Source: Populus alba (lineage: Eukaryota; Streptophyta; Magnoliopsida; Malpighiales; Salicaceae). Taken from it: a DNA stretch of 64,000 nucleotides. Below the pieces are notes generated by a model. That model did not search any database and had not been told where the DNA came from. It was given only the letters and a program-made list of their open reading frames with translations. Shown here piece after piece: positions 32,211 to 43,179 of the stretch (positions are counted from its first letter, which is position 1; each line of letters opens with the position of its first letter). A program made the position numbers and the translations under genes. The DNA lies in NCBI RefSeq assembly GCF_005239225.2, contig NC_133293.1:1426001-1490000 (forward strand), in the 5' to 3' direction.

Positions 32211-33820
32211 ATGGTTACAGAAGAGAAATCCCACAAGTACCCAACAATGCCAGAGGTAGAAATTAATCTCGATTAAGCACAACCAGAAAATCTTCTCCTT
32301 GATTTCTTAATAAGCATACTGACGCCAGCACTTGTTATTTTGTTTATCCTTCTTCTTTCCATTAGGTTGTGGAGGAGCTAAAAAGAATGACAGACATAGG
32401 CTTCCCTATAGCAGCTTTGAGCTTGGTCGGGTATCTCAAAAACATGATCTTAGTAGTCTGCATGGGAAGACTAGGAAGCTTGGAGCTCGCAGGTGGTGCC
32501 TTAGCTATTGGCTTCACCAACATCAGTGGCTACTCAGTTCTTTCCGGCCTGGCGATGGGGATGGAGCCTCTATGTAGTCAAGCATTTGGTTCGAGAAATC
32601 CATTAGTAGCATCTCATACTCTAAGAAGAACAATTCTTATGTTACTACTTGCTTCAATACCTATTGGCTTGTTATGGGTCAATCTTGAACCCCTCTTGCT
32701 TAGCCTCCATCAAGATCCTGACATAACCAGAATCGCAAGTTTATACTGTCGATTTTCCATTCCTGATCTTATTGCTAATAGCCTCCTGCACCCTCTACGA
32801 ATTTACTTGCGCAGTAAAGGAACTACATGGCCATTAATGTGGTGCACCCTGGCCTCCATTGTTCTGCATGTTCCTGTCACCATATTTCTGGCCTTCACTC
32901 TTCGTCTTGGAGTCCCTGGAATTGCAATTTCTACTTTTATCACCAATTTCAACACCCTCTTGTTCCTCGTATGCTACATGTATTTATTTAGTCGGGCCAC
33001 TGAGGAGGAGCCCTCGTCCACACCCCTAATTAGACAACAACCATTTCTATCATCTCCTTCTACTTCACTAAGAAAGGAATGGGGAATCCTACTTCGGCTT
33101 GCCATCCCAAGTTGCATAGCTGTTTGTTTAGAGTGGTGGTGGTATGAGTTCATGACGATTCTAGCCGGTTACTTGCACAACCCTCAAGCCGCTCTAGCAA
33201 CATCAGCTATTATAATTCAGACCACATCCCTAATGTACACGTTGCCAACATCACTGAGTGCATCGGTGTCGACTCGGGTGGGCAACGAGCTTGGAGCAGG
33301 CAGGCCACAGAAAGCTCGTCTGGCCACGGTGGTTGCGATAGGCTTAGCCTTATTAAGCTCATTGCTTGGTTTGCTATGGACCACCCTAGGGAGAGAAGCA
33401 TGGGGGAAAGTTTTTACAAAAGATGATGAGGTTCTCGAGCTAACTATGGTTGTCCTGCCCATAATTGGATTATGTGAGCTTGCAAATTGTCCACAAACGA
33501 CAAGCTGTGGAATTTTAAGAGGGAGTGCTAGGCCCGGCATCGGGGCAGGGATTAACTTTTACTCCTTTTACATGGTGGGTGCTCCTGTGGCCATAGGCCT
33601 AGCCTTTGTTTGGAAACTAGGGTTTGTGGGTCTATGTTATGGTCTTCTAGCTGCTCAAGTAGTATGTGTGGTCTCAATTTTAACAGTAGTATACAAGACA
33701 GATTGGGATAGAGAGTCGTTAAAGGCCAAAGAGCTGGTTGGCAAGACTGGTGCCCTGGCACATGAACATGCAGACCATGTAGCCAAATGTGAAGAAGGAG
33801 AAGGGCTAAGTTTCGGGTGA
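32211..33820 (+). CDS. MATE efflux transporter, DTX55-like, two coding exons
   Basis: Coding exons 32211-32255 and 32366-33820 give 499 aa, a normal MATE length. The 110-bp intron has GT (32256) and AG (32364-32365) and joins in phase 0. The ATG at 32211 sits in AAAAATGG; without exon 1 the ORF lacks an ATG before TM1. MATE proteins export organic compounds or drugs using a H+ or Na+ gradient; the substrate here is unknown. Expected are 12 membrane helices in two MatE halves (about residues 30-195 and 255-420). Motifs: GGALAIGFTNISGYSVLSGL (about 58-77), MEPLCSQAFGS, CLEWWWYEFM (269-278), RVGNELGAGRP (319-329) and CPQTTSCGILRGSARPG (390-406). Overall similarity, from memory, is closest to Arabidopsis DTX54/DTX55, especially DTX55. 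No internal stop or damage is seen; it is the only long intact coding sequence here. Confidence 0.95.
32256..32365 (+). other. Intron 1 of the MATE gene
   Basis: Starts GTAGAAATTAATC and ends TTCTTCTTTCCATTAG, with a pyrimidine-rich tract before the acceptor. At 110 bp it is a typical plant intron length. It splits the short N-terminal tail (15 codons) from the membrane domain. Confidence 0.88.
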
Positions 33821-34527
33821 AGAGCGAGAAAAAGATCGAGGGATTGCGGCCGAATCGAAGGAACACGAACAAAAAGAACTGCGGCATTAACAGGACTAGA
33901 AAGAAGGAAAAAAAAAAAAAAGTTCAAATAACACTTTTCATCTTCATTAATTATTGCAACTCCATCCATTATTCTAGCAATTCTACTGTACGTGTTTCCT
34001 CTGCTTAGCTTTGTCTTTTCTAATTTCTTGTCCCTACCAATGACCTTCTTACGTGTATATATATATACACACACTCTACTATATATTTTTAGTGCTAGAA
34101 GGTGGGCTCTTGCGGTTTTTTATATATAGAATAGCTCCTTTTCCTCCCCTCGATCGCTCTTGTTGTGAAACCCATTTGTTCTTTTCTTCTCTTTTCTTTT
34201 CAAATGGCTTGCTTGCTGCTACTATTGTAATCGCTAGCCTCTTGTTGTCAGTATTTCTGTGAGCAATTTAGGGCTTGCATGACCTGAGGAATCCTATGTC
34301 TTAAATATTGTGTGCCTTCTAGCTAGCTAGCTAGCTACGTACTTGCTCTATTTTGTTTTATGGAGGGGCCTAATGACCATTTTATAGTTGCTGCTACAGA
34401 AATATCTTATCACGAGAAGCAGTCACCTTAATAAGTTAAACTGTGGAGGGTTTTGGCTTGGACAGCTACGTACCTGGATCTTAAGTCATTAATTATAAGA
34501 ATATCTAGATTAATTAAAATGCACTAT

Positions 34528-34530
<3 letters not shown>

Positions 34531-34560
<30 letters not shown>
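34531..34560. repeat. (AT)15 microsatellite
   Basis: Directly visible uninterrupted dinucleotide run. Confidence 0.95.
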
Positions 34561-34568
<8 letters not shown>

Positions 34569-34938
34569 ACATTTTTTAAATTAAATGAAAGACGAGAAAT
34601 GTATTAAAAGATGATATAGTTATTAAAAGAAAGAAATAATCAATATTCAATTGCTTTTTAGATTGTAAGAAATCCCAAATGCATTATCAATTAAATGGAA
34701 ATATACGCATTCCAAAAAAAAAAATTACATATAAACCAATAAACATCTTTTCCAATAGTTTTGCAAATAGATATGACCATAACAAATGTGCTCTCGATAG
34801 ACATATCTAGACATAAAATTGATAGAAATGTCTTCAATCATTTAGGCCATCGACTGATGGCAAGGGTTCTACTTTCACTAAAACTTAGCTTGTACTCATG
34901 TGCAAGCATGTGCATGATTGGACAGCCATGGCCATCAA

Positions 34939-34980
34939 TATATATATATATATATAAACACACACTCACACACACACACA
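34939..34980. repeat. Compound (TA)n-(CA)n microsatellite
   Basis: A TA run followed by CACACACTCACACACACACA. It generates Ile-Tyr/Thr-His open frames that are not genes. Confidence 0.9.
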
Positions 34981-36037
34981 TGCTTAAAGAAAGCAAATGG
35001 ATCATGTGACAGGCACATGCGACCACCTTATATTGGTGGAATTTCGCTATCAATGGTTGTCAAAAAAAGGTACTTGAAAATCATTATCGAGTGCGATTTA
35101 CTTTTCAGATTGAAGTTGGATTATCATAGCAGCCCAGCCTATGATCAGATGAGGAATCACCCGTATGCCCCATGGTTGATTTGTAATTGGTCCAGCATGC
35201 TGTACTGGCTCGGTCTTCGTACAAGATATCAAAATGGAGACAAATATTGCAAAGAAATATTGCAAAGACTTTGAAATCCGCATTGTAATTTCTTGAAAAA
35301 AGGTTTGAATTTAGAAGGTATTTAAAATTCATTGGATTCTTGTTTTGAATTTCCATCCGTTTGCATGCTCCTTTTTTCCACTCTAACTCTCTTAATTAAT
35401 GTCTTTGAATGCATCTCTTGTGTTCAAAAACCCAATTAACCAATGGAACTCTCAGTTAGATTAGCTTGAGAACTGTTTGAACGGGATTTTGTCTTCGCTT
35501 TTGCTTTCCCTCTCTAATTAATCTTTCCCGTTTTCTCTTTTTTCAACGTTTTGAATATTTGCTTGGTCTAATATTTCTGCTAATAAAATTGCATGGAATA
35601 TTATAATTTTGACACGAATGATGACCGAAGGACAACCTTTGTAGTTGGATTTGTCGGTCCGAATATATAAACACAGAAGACTAATTAACTTCGATCACTT
35701 CTTCATTCACGATCCCTTCTTCATTAATCCAAGTAAAATCCTGCTAAATACCTTAAGACAGTTGGTGTTCTTATTTTTTTTTTTTTTTAAATTAAAAAAA
35801 CTAGGTTGTTGGCAGAAAAGTATTAACTTCTGTGTAGCTAGATAGGCCGGCTAAGAGTACAGGAACAATCGAGAAAATGCTAATTTGACTCTTGAACAAG
35901 ATAGTTGGAATAGGGTACGGTGTTGGATTAAAACAAACAAACTTTAACGAAAAGATTCTAAAAATTAAAGATGTTGGAAAAATGGTTTCAAACTTTTAAA
36001 GCCAGATCAAACGTGAAATTCACCTACATTTTAGCTA

Positions 36038-36042
36038 GGCTT
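36038..36042. other. Target-site duplication GGCTT, left
   Basis: Identical to 40863-40867 immediately outside the other LTR. Confidence 0.88.
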
Positions 36043-36305
36043 AGATAAAATTTGAGAATTCCTTCTTTTCTACTTATTATACTTCTTCTTAATTATTCTA
36101 TACATGCACGCACCATGTGTGTGTATATAACTACAGACTATCATGACAACTGTCATAACTAATAGCCTGTCATGGCATTTAATATAACTGCAGCTAAGAC
36201 AGTTAGAGTTGGTTACAATGAGATGATTAACAGAAATCATGACGTAACAAGTTATTCTCAGCTAACTCTCACGTAACCAATTCTTTTTCTACCATTGGTT
36301 TATCA
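36043..36305 (-). repeat. 3' LTR of copia III
   Basis: 263 bp. On the minus strand it begins TGATAAACCA, next to the polypurine tract, and ends in ATCT rather than the usual CA. It shares TTGAGAATTCCTTCT, TTCTATACATGCAC, GACAACTGTCATAACTAA and AGCCTGTCATGGCA with the right copy. Confidence 0.93.
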
Positions 36306-36319
36306 TCCCTCCCCAGGTG
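36306..36319 (-). other. Polypurine tract of copia III
   Basis: On the minus strand CACCTGGGGAGGGA directly precedes the TG of the 3' LTR. Confidence 0.85.
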
Positions 36320-36439
36320 AATTGGAAGGGTCTGGGAACAAGGCACAACTGTGTTTTGAGAAACAAGAACCTTAAGCTTGTGAGATGTTTAGTAAAAAGA
36401 TCTGCTGGTTGTTATACAGTGGGAACAAAGTGTAAATGT

Positions 36440-37198
36440 ATTTTTCCTTTAAGAACTTGATCATGGATGGTGTAGATCAATTTCTATATGTTTTGTTTGA
36501 GCATGAAATATAGAATTCTTGGCCATATGATAGGCACTGATATTGTCATACCAGAGTATAGAAACAACAGGGGTAGGAACATATAGTTCTTGCAGCAAGG
36601 CTTGGATCTTGATAATTTCTGTAGTAGCCAGAACAAGACCTCTATACTCTGATTCTTCACTGCTGCGAGATACTAGGTTTTGTTTGGTAAAGGACCAAGA
36701 AACTAGATTGCCCTCTAGATAAATGAGATAGCCATTTGCACTTCTTTGATCATTAGGTTGAGCAACTCAATCAACATCTGTGAAACTTTCTATTGTCAAT
36801 TGATTTGATGAATTTAAAAGTAAGCCATCATGCATAGTCCCACGTAGGTATCGAAGGATTATTTTAACAAAGTGCCAATGTGCTGAAGTTGGTTGTTGCA
36901 TAAACTGACATGCTTTATTAAAAGTGAAAGCTATGTCAGGCTTTGTAATTGTAAGATATTGAAGTGCTCCCACTACACTATGATAATAAGAAGCATCTTC
37001 CATTGGCTCACCATCAAATTTAGATAAATTATGTCCAACAGCTCCAAGAGTTTTGACGGGTTTTGTATCAAACATTGTTGTTATGTGCAGTAAACTGGAG
37101 ACATATTTGGTTTGGCTGAGATGTATAGAACCCTCATGGTAAGAAATTTCAATACCTAGGAAATAGGTCAGCCTCCCCAAATCTCGCAATGCAAACAC
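36440..37198 (-). pseudogene. Copia III RT end and RNase H
   Basis: The open frame of 143 codons (37198-36767) reads FALRDLGRLTYFLGIEISYH, YYHSVVGALQYLTITKPDIA, CQFMQQPTSAHWHFVKIILR and ESFTDVD. After one stop it continues with GNLVSWSFTKQNLVSRSSEE, SEYRGLVLATTEI, LWYDNISAYHMAKNSIFHAQ and TKHIEIDLH. The catalytic Asp and Glu segments (TDVD, EESEYR) are recognisable. One or two point changes separate it from an open frame. Confidence 0.92.
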
Positions 37199-37860
37199 AA
37201 AATTCAGTTTAGCAACAAATGAAGCAACCTACGCAGGTGAGCTGCCTGTGATGAGGATATCATCTACATAGATGAGAACAATCAAAATTGTAGATTCACC
37301 AAAGCATAGAAACATAGAGCTGTCAGTCCTGGAGTTGCTGAACCCCTACTGTATAAAGGCAGAACTGAGCCATTGAAACCAAGCTCTTGGAGATTGTTTC
37401 AAGCCATATAAAGTTTTCCTCAATCGAAAAACTTTGGTAGGAAACTTGGTGTCCACGTAGCTAAGAGGTTGAGACATGTAAACTTGTTCCTCAAGCTCAC
37501 CATTTAGGACAGCATTTTATATACATCAAGCTGTCGTACTTCCCAATTAAAACTAAGAGCAATGGTTAGTATAATGCGGATAGTTGTAGCTTTGACTACT
37601 GGGCTAAATGTCTCGAAATAATTAAGGCCAAGTGTTTAATGATATCCTTTTGCCACAAGTCTAGCTTTATACCTGTCAATACTCTCATCTAGCTTATGTT
37701 TCAATTTGTATACCCACTAGCATCCTATGATATTGACATCAGAAGGCTTGGCAAGAAGATCCGAAGTGTGATTTTGATGAAGAGCTACAATCTTTTAATT
37801 CATTACTTGAGTCTAATGTGAATCTCTTAGAGCTTTATTGAGTGTATATGGTTATGTTAT
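37199..37860 (-). pseudogene. Copia III reverse transcriptase, broken
   Basis: Minus-strand reading gives VLIYVDDILITGSSPA with the YVDD box near 37250-37265, [13 protein letters not shown] residues near 37380-37400 and [14 protein letters not shown] near 37400-37430. It continues upstream through the RT palm and fingers (traces such as [17 protein letters not shown] near 37475-37520). Stops occur near 37355, 37525 and 37640. Confidence 0.85.
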
Positions 37861-38139
37861 CTTCACAGTAGTTAGATCAAGAATGACCTTCTTTTTAGTG
37901 ATACCATTCATCAACCTTGTTATCATGCATAGAGCTAAACTTGACTCAGGGATCTGATCAATATGAATAGACTCAAGAGAAGAAGGTAGATTAGGGAGGT
38001 TGTAGACTCACTCAAAGAAATATAATCTATATTTGTGGGAATGGCATCAATGGGCATTGAGGTAGGTTTATCAATAGGGCAGTGAGGCAAAAAATTAGGG
38101 GGGAGTGGTATTGCAGGGGTAAAATAGCGGAGGAAGCAT

Positions 38140-38920
38140 CATCAATCTAAGGTAGAGAAAGGTTTTTGTTGAAAGGGAATCGTGTTTCATCAAAAACAAC
38201 ATGAGGTGTGACATAGACTCGTCCAGTAAGATAATCAAGGCATAAATAACCTTTGTTATTGAGGTTATAACCAAGAAATATACACTGAACCGATCGATAT
38301 TGTAGTTTATGGTTATTATAAAAGCGAATGAAAGGATAACATAGGCAACCCAATACTTTGAGGGACTTATAATCAGGAATTTTTTGAAAAAGAGTTAGAT
38401 AAGGTGAATCATGGTTAAGTACCTTGATTGGTATTATATTAAGGAATGTTGATGATTGAAATGCATACTGCTAGAACTTCATTGGCAAAGAAGCATGAGC
38501 TAGCAATGTCAATCCAGTCTCTACAACATGTCTATGCTTCCTCTCAAATCTCCCATTCTGAGCTAAATTATAGGGGCAAGAAAAACAATGCTCAGTACCA
38601 ACTTGTTGAAGAAAAGTGATGAAGGATTTAAACTCACCCCCATTGTCAAACTGTACATATTTTATAGTGTCATCAAATTGATTCTTTACTTGAAGTTTGA
38701 ATTGTTTAAACATTGAAAAAGCGTGGTCCTTTATGTGTAAAGGATAGAACCACGTGTATCGTGAGAAATCATCTAAGAACAAGATAAAGTACTGAGCACC
38801 AGATGTGGATTTGACTAAGGCAGACCCCCAGATGTCCATTTGAATCAGTTCCAATGGTTTGGAGGCACTAGAGAAGAAGAGACGAGTGGGCAATCTGTGA
38901 CTATTTGCAAGTTGACAGGA
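38140..38920 (-). pseudogene. Copia III integrase
   Basis: The open frame of 140 codons (38893-38471) carries LELIQMDIWGSALVKSTSGA (first Asp), YFILFLDDFSRYTWFYPLHI, YVQFDNGGEFKSF (second Asp) and FERKHRHVVETGLTLLAHAS (catalytic Glu). All three acidic positions of the D,D-35-E triad are present. After a frame break, 38353-38147 gives CLCYPFIRFYNNHKLQYRSV and CIFLGYNLNNKGYLCLDY, the C-terminal copia tail. Confidence 0.93.
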
Positions 38921-38939
38921 AGAACTTATAGTGGAGCAA

Positions 38940-39560
38940 CTAGTAGCTTTATTCTTTTCATAGGAAACATTACAGCTTTGTGATATTTGGACTACAACAT
39001 CAGTGGCAGCATGACCTAGTCTATGATGCCATATGTCTATTTTATTATGAGTGGTTTTGGATCTTGGAGAATGAAAAACAGAGAAATCTTTAATGGCAAC
39101 ATATGCTTTTTTTCTTGTTCATTGCTAGAAACTTATAAAGTTCATTCTCAAGTCTGCCTCGTGCCAGTATCTTCTTCGTATTCAGATTCTTCTTAAGAAA
39201 ACTATTAGATCGAAATTCAATCAAAGCATTATTATATAAGCAAAACTTGGCAACATTTATCAAGTTTGCTAAGATGAATGGAACATGAAACACCTTTTTA
39301 AGTTGAAATGATCGTGAGTTAGAGACTAGACGTTGGAACCAATGTTGGAAATGGATGAATGCTTACCATTACCAACTGTGACCTTATCTGTCCCTGTGTA
39401 TGGAGTAGAGTTGGTTAGATTCTCCACATTCCGAATCAGGTGATGACTTGCTCCAGAATCAAGGTACCAATTGTCATTTGCAAGATTATTAGAGGAGACA
39501 ACTATAGCAGGTATATTGTTTTGATTTCTAATATTCATATTCAAAGAGTTAGTACCAATG
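38940..39560 (-). pseudogene. Copia III protease and GAG-pre-integrase region
   Basis: The open frame 39544-39326 reads NDNWYLDSGASHHLIRNVEN, the aspartic protease active site (DSGA), then YTGTDKVTVGNGKHSSISNI. The frame 39293-39090 gives MFHVPFILANLINVAKFCLY and SNSFLKKNLNTKKILARGRL. Just downstream lies a WHHRLGH-type zinc-finger start near 39035. Only short breaks separate these pieces. Confidence 0.9.
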
Positions 39561-39599
39561 TTTGAAGAGTTTTAATAAGGAAATATCAAATTTGTGATA

Positions 39600-40440
39600 G
39601 TAGACGTGCATTGTATGGCCAAATTTGACACATAACTAACATTGTGGCTTCTCTGAACTGATTAAATTATGTCTTCCATTTTGTGTATATTTTACCATAT
39701 GACCACGGCCTCTGTATTTGTAATTGCTTGCATTTAGAGTGTAGCTTGTGTAGTTGTGCCCTCTACTGCCATTATATTTCCTTCCACCACCCCTGTTATT
39801 AAAGGAATAGGCATAATTGGCTGTCATTATGGAAATTTGATCTTCTGAGCTTTGTTGCTCAAGCCGATTTTCAAATGCTAAAAGCATACTGTGAATAGCT
39901 TCGACTAAGATTTTATCATCTCTAATGTTGATAGCAGTTACTACTGCATTATAGTCAAAACTAAGTCCTCTAAATAGATTCATGACTTGATCTTGTTCGA
40001 ATATAGGTTCTCCAATGGTTGCTAGACTATTTGCATCTCATTTCACCTTCATGATGTAGTTTATCATAGACATAGATCCTTATTTGTGGATTGCAGTTCA
40101 AGCCTTAGTTGCATTATTCTAGCTCTTGAAGAAGAAGAGAAGTTCTCTAATGCATTCCAAACAGACTGAGAAGTAGTGTGTCCAATGATTTGTGTCATAA
40201 TAACTGGTGTGAGAGACGAGTAGATCCAGCTAAGGATTGTGCGATCTTGTCTCCTCCAAGCAATAAAGGCTGGATTGATTACACCTGCATTTAATTCCTT
40301 CTCTGGACAGATAGAGTTACCATCTATGAAGTCCTCAAAACCATTAGCAAAAACAATATTATCAATTTGAGATTTCCACAAAACATAATTGGTTCGATCA
40401 AGTTTTACTGGTAATGCATGGTTGAGCTGCTAATAAGATG
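39600..40440 (-). pseudogene. Copia III gag
   Basis: The open frame 40381-40064 reads MWKSQIDNIVFANGFEDFID, AFIAWRRQDRTILSWIYSSL and TSQSVWNALENFSSSSRARI; 39983-39636 gives MNLFRGLSFDYNAVVTAINI and ANYAYSFNNRGGGRKYNGSR. The zinc knuckle, just past this frame near 39600-39640, has lost two features: its first inter-cysteine codon is a stop and the fourth ligand position is Tyr. The N-terminus, with a Ser-rich stretch, runs from about 40560. Confidence 0.9.
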
Positions 40441-40556
40441 AAGTGAGTGCATTTGTTGTCATTTGCCCAGATCCAAGAGGACTGGAGGTTGAGGAGGACT
40501 GACTTGAAGCAGAAATCTTGGCTGGATCAAAGAAAGGAAAGAAGTTTCTCTTTGAA

Positions 40557-40568
40557 GCTCTCATACCA
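40557..40568 (-). other. Primer-binding site of copia III
   Basis: The plus strand GCTCTCATACCA abuts the right LTR. Its complement TGGTATGAGAGC matches the initiator-Met tRNA complement with one mismatch. Confidence 0.88.
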
Positions 40569-40862
40569 AGATAGAATTTGAGAATTCCTTCTCTTCTACT
40601 GATTGTATTTCTTCTCAATGATTCTATACATGCACACACCATATATATATATATATAGTCTATTACAACTACAGACTGTCTTGACAACTGTCATAACTAA
40701 CAGCCTGTCATGGCAGTTAGAGTTAGTTACAATATAGTTAGAGTTAGTTACAATGAGAAGAAGAGATAATTAACAGAAATCCTAATGTAACAAGTTCTTC
40801 TTCAGCTCTTCTTCTCAGCTAACTCTCATGTAACTAATTCTTCTTCTACCGTTGGTTTATCA
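40569..40862 (-). repeat. 5' LTR of copia III
   Basis: 294 bp. It is longer than the other LTR because of short tandem duplications (TTAGAGTTAGTTACAATA twice, 40708-40761; CTTCTTCAGCT/CTTCTTCTCAGCT near 40797-40820) and a TA run at 40639-40656 where the 3' LTR has a TG run. Confidence 0.93.
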
Positions 40863-40867
40863 GGCTT
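40863..40867. other. Target-site duplication GGCTT, right
   Basis: Matches 36038-36042. Confidence 0.88.
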
Positions 40868-41699
40868 TGTTCAAAAATTTTCTTTCTAACTAAAATACAA
40901 AGCATTGTTGTATCTAAAATAATTTGTGGATAAATAAATAAAAAAACTAATCTTAAAAAACTTTGGTTAACAAAAAAAATTAACATAAAATATAATATCT
41001 CACATTCAAATATTTCAAGTATATAGTGAAACCTAGAGAAGTGAAAATTGGATTCATAAAGTAGCAAAGTTTTTAGAGGATAAAAACTCTAGGCTATATA
41101 AGCTTTGAATTTAAACTACAGGTGCGAGCTAGATTTATTCTCATTATGTGTTAATTTTAAAATTATTTTTTATCAATTCAGTTTTATGAATAACATGTTT
41201 GATTAGTAACCTTCCTCCACTGAAATATTTTTTTAAGGAGAAAACTATTTAATTTTATATTATTTCAAGGGTAGGTTTTTAAAAGTTAAAAGAACATGAA
41301 CTTAATTTTGGTAATTAAAAAAATTAATTATGCACTAATTTTAATCTAAAAAACCATAGATAAATTTTAGGGGGCTAATTGTATTGAGATCATTTGTGTT
41401 AAGTCACAGGCAATAAGACAAAGTGTGAATCTTTGATAGTAATGTTTCTTTATTATAATGGACCACAGATTTTTTCAGCAATTAAGTACATCTTTATTGC
41501 ATATTTATTGTGTTTGTAATTTAGTGTTTATTAAAAAAAAGTTATAATTTTTAATTTAAATGAAATCAACCATTAATTGATCTGTAGAAGCAACATGCTG
41601 AAACAAGTTCATATCTTGTACTTGCCTAGCTAAAGAATACAAACATGTCACCTACGTCAAAAAGAAAACGACTGGACCCCAAACTTACGAATTTAATTT

Positions 41700-41860
41700 T
41701 AATTGTTTGTTAAATATTTTTTATTTAGAAATATATTAAAATAATATTTTTTTATTTTATAAAATTTATTTTTGATATTAAATATTTAAAAACATTAAAA
41801 AAATTAATTTAAAATGTTAACGAAATCCAAATTTAAAATCAATATCAAACACCTCCTCAT
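41700..41860. repeat. AT-rich MITE-like repeat, copy 4
   Basis: TAAATATTTTTTATTTAG, ATATATTAAAATAATATT, AATTTATTTTTGATATTA, AAAACATTAAAAAAATTAA and TCAATATCAAACACC follow the family order. Confidence 0.55.
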
Positions 41861-41986
41861 TGCATTGGACGATGTTCATGATAGTGGGGCCCATGAAGTA
41901 CAAAAATGACCAATACTGACATAGATACGTAACTGCAAGCCTTGCCAGCTAAATTGACTTAATTCAAATCAATGCAAAAAGAAAAC

Positions 41987-42017
<31 letters not shown>

Positions 42018-42089
42018 GAGGAAACTCCTTTTAATATCACTTGATTTGGTTTAATTTTTATTAAAAAAAAAATTAATTAAACAAAAAAA

Positions 42090-42420
42090 TAAAAATCGAT
42101 TCAAACTTACTCGTTTCGGTTCGGTTCGGTTTTATTTTTTAAAACAAAAATCGGTTCAAACCGATTTGGCTTAGTTTTTCAATTTGACTTGGTTTTGTCT
42201 CGTTTTTTTCGGTTTTGCTCGATGTTTTTCTGGGTTTAACTTAGTTTTTTTCTTGTATTGTTCTGTTTGGGTTCAGTTCGATTTGGTTCGATTTTTGCAA
42301 TTTCAGGCTTATAAAATCAAAATCAAACCGGTCGGGTTTTTTAAAATTCTAATTGGTTTAATCGGTTTTTTTCATTATTCAAATTTTTTAGTTATTTTTT
42401 TTTATTTTTCGGTTTAATTG
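42090..42420. repeat. CGGTT-rich low-complexity repeat
   Basis: Repeated CGGTTCGGTT, AATCGGTTCAAACCGATTTG (itself an inverted repeat) and TTGGTTCGATTTTTG words. The same class recurs at the right edge of the window (63825-64000). Such TCGGTTCGGTTT repeats are widespread in plant genomes. Confidence 0.75.
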
Positions 42421-42756
42421 ATTTTTTAATTTTTTTTACTCACCCTACTTGATTCGCATGAAAATGAATATGAGAAATCCATCCCCCATTACAATTAGTC
42501 GAGAATAGGTTCACACAACTTTTTTAGAAAACCTTGTGAATTAAAAAAATTAAAAAAATATATGTTTTCTTTTTCAGTTTTTTTAAATTTAAAATTTAAG
42601 AGTAGTGTTTAAGATTATCTAGAAAACCTTGTGTTTAAGAGTAGTGTTTAACATTTCTTAAATTCGAGTAAACGTATCAAGTTAATGTAAAAATGTGTTC
42701 TTAAGATTATCCAGAAAAAACTCCCGTGTGTATATATATATATATTAAAGAACTCT

Positions 42757-42797
42757 AAAAGGCGTGGGGAAAGCATTGTAGCTTCCCCACGCCTTTT
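42757..42797. repeat. Strong inverted repeat (hairpin)
   Basis: AAAAGGCGTGGGGAAAGC pairs with GCTTCCCCACGCCTTTT across a six-base loop (ATTGTA), with one bulged A. It is GC-rich compared with its surroundings, so it stands out as a stable fold in RNA or single-stranded DNA. Confidence 0.92.
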
Positions 42798-43139
42798 AAT
42801 TATACTTATATATAATAATAATTATTATATTATTATATTATAATATTTATTATTTTTTGTTTTCTTTTTTTTTCTGTATTTGTTTTGGTTTTTTATGCCT
42901 TCATGGGTTTTTTTTTTTGCTTCTTTCTTAGTTTTTTTTTCCTTTTAATTTTTTTTGTTTAATTTAATTTGTTAATTGATCCCGAGTTTGACGGGTTAAC
43001 CTGGTTTGACGAGTTAACTAGATATTTTATTTTTTTTGCTTTTTTTCTTTTTAATTAATTTTTTTCATTTAGTTTAGTTTATTAATGTTAAATTTTTTTT
43101 CTATTTAATTATCAGATTTTCATGACACGTATTCTAAGC

Positions 43140-43179
43140 TTGACAGGTTAACCCAGTTAATTATGGGTTAACCCGTCAA
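43140..43179. repeat. Inverted repeat with TTAACC core
   Basis: TTGACAGGTTAACCCA (43140-43155) against TGGGTTAACCCGTCAA (43164-43179), one mismatch, eight-base loop. A degraded sister copy lies at 44198-44236. Confidence 0.88.

Larger units (their letters stand above)
33821..36042. other. Intergenic, downstream of the MATE gene; SSR-rich
   Basis: Holds an (AGCT)n-type run (34319-34337), a TA microsatellite (34531-34560), a compound TA/CA microsatellite (34939-34980), a T run (35772-35788), and a tandem CAAATATTGCAAAGAAATAT word near 35241. No reliable coding region is present; short open frames here lack any motif. Confidence 0.55.
36043..40862 (-). mobile_element. Ty1/copia retrotransposon III, structurally complete, with target-site duplication
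   Basis: LTRs at 36043-36305 and 40569-40862 flank a 4.26-kb interior. Read on the minus strand it has primer-binding site, gag, protease, GAG-pre-integrase, integrase, RT, RNase H and polypurine tract in copia order. GGCTT flanks the element on both sides (36038-36042 and 40863-40867), a perfect 5-bp target-site duplication, so both ends are original. Frames are broken by a modest number of stops, far fewer than in the gypsy element or copia I. This is the youngest-looking complete LTR element in the window. Confidence 0.95.
40868..42724. other. Intergenic with MITE-like and CGGTT-rich repeats
   Basis: No gene seen. Contains a TAA microsatellite (41987-42014), a MITE-like repeat (about 41700-41860), and a CGGTTCGGTT-type repeat (42090-42420). 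Confidence 0.55.

Noticed and set aside
33210..34074. Minus-strand open frames of 63 to 139 codons overlapping the MATE gene and its 3' side
   Set aside because: They overlap the intact plus-strand MATE coding sequence or low-complexity 3' DNA and show no family motifs.
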